Shown: positions 59,254-64,000 of the stretch, one piece after another
Numbering within the stretch: the stretch's first letter is position 1
Layout of the letters: every line of letters starts with the position of its first letter
Assembly (NCBI GenBank): GCA_049578985.1
Contig: JBAUMZ010000198.1
Location: 59,360-123,359 of the forward strand
Length of the DNA stretch: 64,000 bases
Source: TH5896 sp049578985
GTDB lineage: Archaea; Thermoproteota; Nitrososphaeria; Nitrososphaerales; Nitrososphaeraceae
Direction: 5' to 3'
Position numbers and translations under genes: made by a program
The notes under the pieces: generated by a model
What the model saw: only the letters and a program-made list of their open reading frames with translations
What the model was told of the DNA's origin: nothing
The model's database searches: none

Positions 59254-59856
59254 ATGACTACGATTAGCAAATCGATGGAAATTAAGGCTCCCCTGAGCGA
59301 GGTTTTTACCTATTTTGCGAGACCTGAACATATGGCTGATCAATTCCCTGAAAATATGGGATTGAATATTATCCCGTTGGAGGTTAAGAATGGATTTGGG
59401 GTTGGAACCATCTTTAGAATAAGCGGGGATTTTGATGGCAAGAAGCTGGAGTGGGATTGTGAAACAATAGATTACGTGCCTCACCGCCGAATCGTAGCTA
59501 AGATGATTGATGGGCCTTTCAAGAGATGGGAAATAGTAGTTGAATTTGTGGAAGTCAATAGTAGTGCTACCAAAATCAGCATGCGCGTTGACTATGATAT
59601 GCCTTTAGGCCCCCTTGGAGGTCTAATGGATAAAGTCAAATTAAAGAAAACTGCCGAACGAGGTATGGAAAATGGACTGTATAGGGTAAAGGCGTTATTA
59701 GAAGGAACAGGTTCTATACCAGTCTATATTACCCTTGATGCATATAGGCGTGTATTAAAGGAGAAGGAGAGGCTCCACTGTTCAGTTTCAGACGCTATAG
59801 TCACCTTGTTAAAGGAGCGCGATCAGAACCAAATGGCAACCAATGTACCAGCTTAA
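59254..59856 (+). CDS. SRPBCC (START-like) protein with ribbon-helix-helix-like tail
   Basis: About 200 residues. The N-terminal 145 residues are an SRPBCC ligand-binding fold (MEIKAPLSEVFTYFARPEHM, then LEWDCETIDYVPHRRIV and SMRVDYDMPLGPLGGLMD). The C-terminal IPVYITLDAYRRVLKEKERL plus HCSVSDAIVTLLKE looks like a ribbon-helix-helix DNA-binding unit. The frame opens at GTG 59080 overlapping cmk. However, a TTTAAAT box at about 59216 and the homology boundary favour ATG 59254. The ligand is unknown. Confidence 0.65.
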   Translation: MTTISKSMEIKAPLSEVFTYFARPEHMADQFPENMGLNIIPLEVKNGFGVGTIFRISGDFDGKKLEWDCETIDYVPHRRIVAKMIDGPFKRWEIVVEFVEVNSSATKISMRVDYDMPLGPLGGLMDKVKLKKTAERGMENGLYRVKALLEGTGSIPVYITLDAYRRVLKEKERLHCSVSDAIVTLLKERDQNQMATNVPA

Positions 59857-59931
59857 TCCGTAATTCGGTCTATTACATTTTTTTGCAGAAAATCAAATCG
59901 TATTTGAAGAATTAGTTCCGTCTATATTAGA

Positions 59932-59939
59932 TTTAAATA
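59932..59939 (+). promoter_or_regulatory. TATA box of tRNA-Lys
   Basis: TTTAAATA lies 27 bases before the first base of the tRNA, the standard distance for an archaeal promoter. Confidence 0.55.
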
Positions 59940-59966
59940 TCCGCATATCTTGAAGTTCCACCTGAT

Positions 59967-60059
59967 GGGTTCGTAGCTCAGCCAGGTAGAGCGTCTGGCT
60001 CTTAACCAGTCAGTGTGAATTGGGTTATAATGTCGTGGGTCCGAATCCCACCGAACCCG
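59967..60059 (+). tRNA. tRNA-Lys (anticodon CTT) with a non-canonical intron
   Basis: Acceptor GGGTTCG/CGAACCC, D stem GCTC/GAGC, anticodon loop CTCTTAA (anticodon CTT), T stem GTGGG/CCCAC, discriminator G, no CCA. The anticodon 3' strand is interrupted after CCAG by a 20-base intron at 60010-60029; splicing gives CCAGATGTC and restores the fifth pair. A bulge-helix-bulge is formed by TAACC/GGTTA with bulges AGT and TAA at the two junctions, placing the intron after position 42. The T loop reads TCCGAAT, so position 55 is C instead of the usual U/pseudouridine. The 3' end is repeated at 62073. Confidence 0.85.
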
Positions 60060-60104
60060 CCAGGGAATTGGATTACATACACTAATGTATTGGAGCCCAC
60101 CGAA
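60040..60104 (+). repeat. Left copy of a 65-bp direct repeat including the tRNA-Lys 3' end
   Basis: Starts in the T loop of tRNA-Lys, runs through its 3' end and about 45 bases beyond. It contains a TACAT/ATGTA hairpin and ends in a second copy of CCCACCGAA. It matches 62073-62137 at all but one position (C at 60058, T in the other copy). The arrangement is that of an attachment site. Confidence 0.8.
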
Positions 60105-60281
60105 TGCACACTCTAATGCATCATTGGCGATGACTATACACTATGCGGGGGGGTATGAATGCCGATCCAAGTCAGTCAGTCTAACAGTCCTCTGCTTCAA
60201 GGGGACGAATACGGCTAAGTTGCAGTGCATTGCAAATCAAGGCAAATTCCTTATATCGAATATAAGATATCCACTGTTTAC

Positions 60282-61967
60282 ATGACACAAAATCATAGAA
60301 AAAACTATGCTATGATTCTGTTACCTTTCCTATTAGCAAGCATTTTTGCTGGTGGTCTACTACTCCTAAGTACGAGTACATCACCAGGCTATGCTAGCAC
60401 CAACAACGGCAACAATAACAACAGTCTTATGCAAGACCTAACAGATACAACCCTCCTTACACCAAACCAAATAGCAGCAGGCGGACCGATACCTCCTAAT
60501 TATACGCTGGTGCAACAAGAAGCAGAATGTATAGCAGGAAAACAGAATCCTCCGTGGTACGAAACAATGCTTGCTTTCGAACGTGGCGATAGCAACCGAA
60601 CTGGTCTCTACGAGTGTGCTACCTTCACAGGGTCACTTACAGGTCCTAACTCAGTATATGCATATCGATCTTCTGACAGATACTATAACCCTGCCATAAT
60701 GGTTACACGTGGAACTAACGAGATGTATGTATATGGTGGATCGAATGCCAATAGTAATCCAACTCCAACTGAAAGTTATGTAGCTCGTGTCGAACCTGGT
60801 ACTCTTAAGGAGCTCTGGCGTACAGTTCTTATCAACGTAAACATCTCCAACCCGTGGACTGGAGTTGGTGGACTCGAATCGCTTGGCGGTAACCTCTTTG
60901 TCGTTACCAACTCGTACTTGTACAAGCTCAATGGTACTACTGGAGAAGTGGAGGGAGTGCTAACTTTGCCCACGGGAGTAAGCCCTCCAAGTGACAGTTA
61001 CTTCAACGGGATGGATGGCTGGCCAGACGGCACCCTAGTGATGAAGAATTTAGCTCGAGCATCTGGATGCACGATACAAGGGTTTAATGCCGTCGTCAAG
61101 TGCCCAGGCCCTGCTTCAACTATGGTCGCCGTTGACTCCAAGAATTTTAAGGTACTTGACTCTGTCCAATTGCCGCAGTTGATTGGAGGTAGAATTACTG
61201 CTACTCAGTACGACGGCAAGGACTATGCCTATTTAGCAGGTACGACCGACCTTTACCGCTACGAGTGGAATGGCCAGAATCTCACCCTAGATGAGAGTTG
61301 GGGTCCTGTTCCCTATCTGCTACCTAATCAGACCAGCGCATCAGCATGTGGCATAATGAGTGAATGGGTCGTTTGCCAGACCAATGGCGGGGGTGTTTCC
61401 AATGTTCCACTTAGCGTCTTTGCTGTCTCACAGGCTAATGCAAGCGAACTTACCAGAATCCAACCTATGCCACTGGAGCCAGGACAAGTGAGCTACATTC
61501 CTTCATTGCCTTCATTCGATCCGCCAAATAATCGGATTTACGCTATGGATCCCGGTCCAGGGAAGGTAGTTGGTATCGACCTCAACCCAGAAACGGGTAA
61601 CATGACCCTTGCCTGGAGTGTAGACCAGAAGACGACAGAATGGACAGTACTCATTGGTCCTGCTGACCAAAGAGTTCTAGTGGGGACAAACATTTTAACC
61701 AATTCAACCAATCCGCTAGACTATAATACTGGGCCAATAGGAGTCAACTACAAAGAACAAATTGTATGGCGTGATGCTGATACGGGCAAGTTACTGGCGG
61801 CCTCCGACTACTTCGGCCCCATGATATCTGGCTTCCAAATGTGGCCTGGCTATGGTGGACTCATATACGAAGGACTGAACGCAGGTAACATCATGACTTT
61901 GAAGGTATTGCCGGCAACCAATGCAACATCAGCAACAGGCCAAAACACGACGTCAGCAGCAGGCTGA
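60282..61967 (+). CDS. Secreted beta-propeller-like protein
   Basis: A 561-residue exported protein. After a signal peptide (KNYAMILLPFLLASIFAGG..., cleavage near residue 32) comes an Asn-rich linker. The rest has repeated beta-propeller strands (MVTRGTNEMYVYGGS, LFVVTNSYLYKLNGTTGEV, MVAVDSKNFKVLDSV, IYAMDPGPGKVVGIDLNPET) like PQQ/quinoprotein-type folds, with at least six cysteines and many N-glycosylation sites. No catalytic residues can be named. ATG 60282 is preferred over the frame opening at 60225. It is the only sizeable gene between the two tRNA-Lys repeat copies, and its codons look richer in G+C than those of its neighbours. Confidence 0.7.
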   Translation: MTQNHRKNYAMILLPFLLASIFAGGLLLLSTSTSPGYASTNNGNNNNSLMQDLTDTTLLTPNQIAAGGPIPPNYTLVQQEAECIAGKQNPPWYETMLAFERGDSNRTGLYECATFTGSLTGPNSVYAYRSSDRYYNPAIMVTRGTNEMYVYGGSNANSNPTPTESYVARVEPGTLKELWRTVLINVNISNPWTGVGGLESLGGNLFVVTNSYLYKLNGTTGEVEGVLTLPTGVSPPSDSYFNGMDGWPDGTLVMKNLARASGCTIQGFNAVVKCPGPASTMVAVDSKNFKVLDSVQLPQLIGGRITATQYDGKDYAYLAGTTDLYRYEWNGQNLTLDESWGPVPYLLPNQTSASACGIMSEWVVCQTNGGGVSNVPLSVFAVSQANASELTRIQPMPLEPGQVSYIPSLPSFDPPNNRIYAMDPGPGKVVGIDLNPETGNMTLAWSVDQKTTEWTVLIGPADQRVLVGTNILTNSTNPLDYNTGPIGVNYKEQIVWRDADTGKLLAASDYFGPMISGFQMWPGYGGLIYEGLNAGNIMTLKVLPATNATSATGQNTTSAAG

Positions 61968-62072
61968 TCGGTTGACCAAGCAAGTCAATCTGTCAACCTA
62001 TTCTTTTCTTTTTTATCCTACATCCAATTTTTATGACCTGATAAATGATGTCGAACCCACACACTACAAGGT

Positions 62073-62137
62073 TCCGAATCCCACCGAACCTGCCAGGGAA
62101 TTGGATTACATACACTAATGTATTGGAGCCCACCGAA
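62073..62137 (+). repeat. Right copy of the 65-bp tRNA-Lys direct repeat
   Basis: Reproduces 60040-60104 with one mismatch. It continues with CCCGC, so its end again mimics the tRNA 3' end (CCCACCGAACCCGC), making it more complete there than the left copy. No upstream tRNA half is present, so it is not a tRNA gene. Consistent with an integration or duplication boundary. Confidence 0.8.
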
Positions 62138-62443
62138 CCCGCATAATTTTCATCCGAATCCAAAATCTATAAAGGCTACTAATGATTTTGTATGTTAATC
62201 ACCTAGTAGAAAGAGTTGAACGTGGAGAACTAGCCCGCGGAACAATAAGAAACCCAATTAAAGTAATTAAGTTACATGACTGAATGTAACTTAAATACTC
62301 TCTATCGTCAAAAACGTTCAAAAACCGTTTAAAGCTTAACTCGTGGATTGATACAGAAGGTCAAGGCCAATCAGTGCCTCAGAAAGAAAAAGGGTTAAGG
62401 TTATTCAACATCTGACACTAACACTATTCAGTCCTTTTGCTTC
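62138..62443. other. Intergenic region after the right repeat
   Basis: About 300 A/T-rich bases with no supported gene. A short echoed motif (AAAACGTTCAAAAACCGTTTAAAG near 62310-62335, read as two related pieces) is the only structure noticed. Confidence 0.3.
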
Positions 62444-62656
62444 TCACCAGGGTGCACCAGGCATCTTTACTTGTTCTCCGCCGCCGCCGGCTACCCCAAG
62501 TCTGTCTCTTGGGTCTGATAATGCACTAACCTGACCAGAAGTCATGTTTTCTGTTTGTTCTGTAGCGGTCTGAGCTTGTTCTGTAGCGTTCTGAGCATAT
62601 ACCATATGAATGCCCGATGTGCCTAAGGTCAAAACTGCCAGTGCAGCAATGATTGT
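62444..62656 (-). CDS. Small exported peptide, start unresolved or gene damaged
   Basis: The minus strand encodes a signal-peptide-like TTIIAALAVLTLGTSGIHMV-YAQ followed by an Asn/Thr/Gln-rich stretch and a Gly-rich end (VAGGGGEQVKMPGAPW). The hydrophobic run begins immediately after a TAA, with no ATG/GTG/TTG in front of it. The only usual start (TTG 62632) lies in the middle of the signal segment. Either a rare ATC/ATT start is used or the 5' end is mutated. The protein family is unrecognised, but the composition is that of thaumarchaeal secreted peptides. Confidence 0.4.
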   Translation of the reverse strand, partial: TIIAALAVLTLGTSGIHMVYAQNATEQAQTATEQTENMTSGQVSALSDPRDRLGVAGGGGEQVKMPGAPW

Positions 62657-63230
62657 GGTTTAACGATAAATCAGCCTCACAAATCCATTAGAATCATGAT
62701 TCTTCAATAGCAAGTTCCTCGCTATTTAATTTATTTATTCATACGGGTTCATATAGTTCCGTGCAGTAACTGCTACATTAGATTATGTCGGTACTGAAAG
62801 AGGTTTTAGATTATGTTGGTATTTGGTCATGACTTACCTCGCCGCCTACTCGACAGTAAGTAAATGTTATGATTTTTTAGCATTAGAGTGTAGACCTAGT
62901 TTTATACAAAGTTGTACATGTTATAGTGTCCATTGTGGCAAAATAGGAACCTGCACAAGGTAGCCTCAAATATCTCCGAATCCTTTTCGGCCGCCTTTAC
63001 CTTTATTTACTGGTTGGAGTATAACAAAGTTCAGTCTTCTTTTTACTCCTTCAATTCTGAACAAGAATGAAGCAATATTTCCGGGGTAGGCGGCCGGCGA
63101 GTTTAGGCACATGCATGCGTTGCGGCCGTCTATCTTTTTACTAATTGCATGCAATTCTTTTATCTATGATTACTTTATTGCGGCGGCAGAAAATATGAAG
63201 TTTTAAATTTGTTGAGTCAATAATACACTT
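62657..63230. other. Intergenic region, no supported gene
   Basis: About 570 bases. A 15-base near-repeat (TTAGATTATGTCGGTA / TTAGATTATGTTGGTA, about 62777-62822) and G+C-rich patches (CGGCCGCC near 62990, GCGGCCGGCG near 63090) are visible. A 62-codon minus-strand frame at 62966-63154 ends GKGGRKGFGDI but has no recognised family. TTTTAAAT near 63200 is the probable TATA box of the next gene. Confidence 0.35.
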
Positions 63231-63431
63231 ATGACATACATTATTGGCATAGAAGCTTGCTGTCCAGGAATGAAAACTATGGTAGAACATAACAGTATAA
63301 AACCCAACGTAACTCTAGGCAGCGAAACGGCTCAAATGTTTGTAAGAGGAAATGATAATCTAATACATGATTATGACCAGATAAAATTTTGCCCTTTTTG
63401 CGGAAAGAAGGTTAGAATTATAGACGGATAG
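63231..63431 (+). CDS. Small zinc-binding protein
   Basis: A 66-residue protein with an N-terminal CCPGM and a C-terminal KFCPFCGKKVRI, together able to provide four Cys ligands. This layout (CC..M near the start, YCPFCGKK near the end) is common in small phage- and mobile-element-encoded zinc proteins. A TATA-like element about 30 bases upstream supports expression. Function unknown. Confidence 0.55.
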   Translation: MTYIIGIEACCPGMKTMVEHNSIKPNVTLGSETAQMFVRGNDNLIHDYDQIKFCPFCGKKVRIIDG

Positions 63432-63499
63432 AATATTTTTTACCGATAGTAGTTCAATAGTAACAAAGTCCTGAGTATGAAAGTGTTTAAATTTCACTC

Positions 63500-63688
63500 G
63501 TGACATGTCATAAGCCAGAAAGGGAATATTGTTTAAGTAGCAATAGCGAAGAACTTAAAGTAGCAATAGTGAACGCAATACAAACAGCATTCGGTGGCAT
63601 TATGCTGAACCTGACACTTAACAATATGCTTGACGGCAAGGTATTCAGTCAACAGCTAAATAGATATCAGCTAAACGGACGTTATTAG
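63500..63688 (+). CDS. Small hypothetical protein
   Basis: A 62-codon frame starting GTG 63500, about 15 bases after a TTTAAATTT element at 63484-63492; this is close, so a downstream start is possible. The sequence (EELKVAIVNAIQTAFGG and later MLNLTLNNMLDGKVF) looks protein-like, but no family is recognised. Confidence 0.3.
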   Translation: MTCHKPEREYCLSSNSEELKVAIVNAIQTAFGGIMLNLTLNNMLDGKVFSQQLNRYQLNGRY

Positions 63689-63889
63689 GTTAACTTAGAG
63701 ACAACGAGATAGCGGCCGGCACACCCAGAAAAAAGGATATACCATAGGTCCAGGAACTAGACTGAAGTACACATCATCCGCGACACAAACAAGAACAGCA
63801 AGAAAATAACAAGAAGACTTGAAAGATTTGTTTGTCAGTCTCATTTCACTCAATCCAGATAAACCAAATAGAAATAACCCAAAACACTA
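63689..63889. other. Intergenic region upstream of the last gene
   Basis: About 200 A-rich bases. No RNA or ORF is supported, and no clear TATA element stands out before the gene at 63890. Confidence 0.3.
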
Positions 63890-64000
63890 ATGCAATCCCG
63901 AAAACTTGCAATTATAACTACAATATCAGCTTTATTACTTGTAATATCTGCGGTCTCTACTGTAACACCTGAAAGTGTATCTGCGTACGAGAAGAACCAA
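63890..64000 (+). CDS. Secreted protein, 5' part only (cut by window end)
   Basis: The first 37 codons are visible: MQSRKL, a hydrophobic AIITTISALLLVISAVSTV signal segment, then TPESVSAYEKNQ at the window edge. A signal peptide followed by a mature start in AYEKNQ is, from memory, typical of a family of abundant small secreted proteins in Nitrososphaera-type archaea. The rest lies outside the window. Confidence 0.6.
   Translation, partial: MQSRKLAIITTISALLLVISAVSTVTPESVSAYEKNQ

Noticed and set aside
62966..63154. 62-codon minus-strand frame ending GGRKGFGDI
   Set aside because: No family, no promoter and biased toward the G+C-rich patches; not supported as a gene.

Overview
The window is a contiguous piece of an archaeal chromosome of the Nitrososphaeria (Thaumarchaeota) type, most like the soil Nitrososphaera/Nitrosocosmicus lineages. 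The evidence is: unsplit genes for both large RNA polymerase subunits (rpoB, rpoA), an archaeal ribosomal/secY cluster, TBP, DNA topoisomerase VI, class I lysyl-tRNA synthetase, archaeal Elp3, the archaeosine genes queC and folE, and the three-gene acetyl/propionyl-CoA carboxylase used in the thaumarchaeal 3-hydroxypropionate/4-hydroxybutyrate carbon-fixation cycle. The DNA is A+T-rich. Many genes start with TTG, and TATA boxes lie 25-40 bases before several starts. The genus is inferred, not proven; no amo or ure genes are in view.

Layout. 1-6.9 kb: folP (cut by the window edge), a glycogen-debranching-type glucosidase, rps11, a sugar phosphomutase overlapping thiL, and an unexplained structured non-coding stretch near 4.3-4.5 kb. 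7.0-9.7 kb: tRNA-Thr, then about 2.6 kb of decayed sequence with recognisable gene fossils. 9.7-17.4 kb: top6B-top6A, facing an elp3-lysK pair and purM. 17.5-23.5 kb: less conserved genes (secreted protein, HD-domain protein, C2H2 zinc finger, aspartate kinase, CPBP protease). 23.7-31.2 kb: a tRNA-Gln that appears to carry three introns, pckA, a J-domain protein, an A-type ATPase F subunit, trmI, queC-folE, a SIS protein and tbp. 31.6-43.9 kb: a divergent LarA-fold protein, then rpoH-rpoB-rpoA-rpl30e-nusA-rps12-rps7. 44-47.7 kb: the acyl-CoA carboxylase operon. 47.8-53.5 kb: peroxiredoxin, then iscS-larE-larC facing mdh-larB, which is the nickel-pincer cofactor pathway. 53.5-59.9 kb: rpl18-rps5-rpl30-rpl15-secY-adk-EMC3-like-cmk plus an SRPBCC protein. 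59.9-64 kb: accessory DNA beginning at an intron-containing tRNA-Lys whose 3' end is duplicated 2 kb downstream, bracketing one large secreted beta-propeller gene. Small secreted and zinc-ribbon genes follow.

The genes worth most attention are the RNA genes. tRNA-Gln(CUG) can be folded only if three short insertions are removed, and each is flanked by a bulge-helix-bulge. tRNA-Lys(CUU) has a non-canonical intron and appears to be an integration target. Other points: the biotin carboxylase gene has no ATG/GTG/TTG that would include its conserved N terminus and probably starts at ATT; the nickel-pincer genes larB, larC and larE occur with a LarA-like protein that lacks the known cofactor-binding residues; and a compact structured RNA candidate lies between rps11 and thiL.
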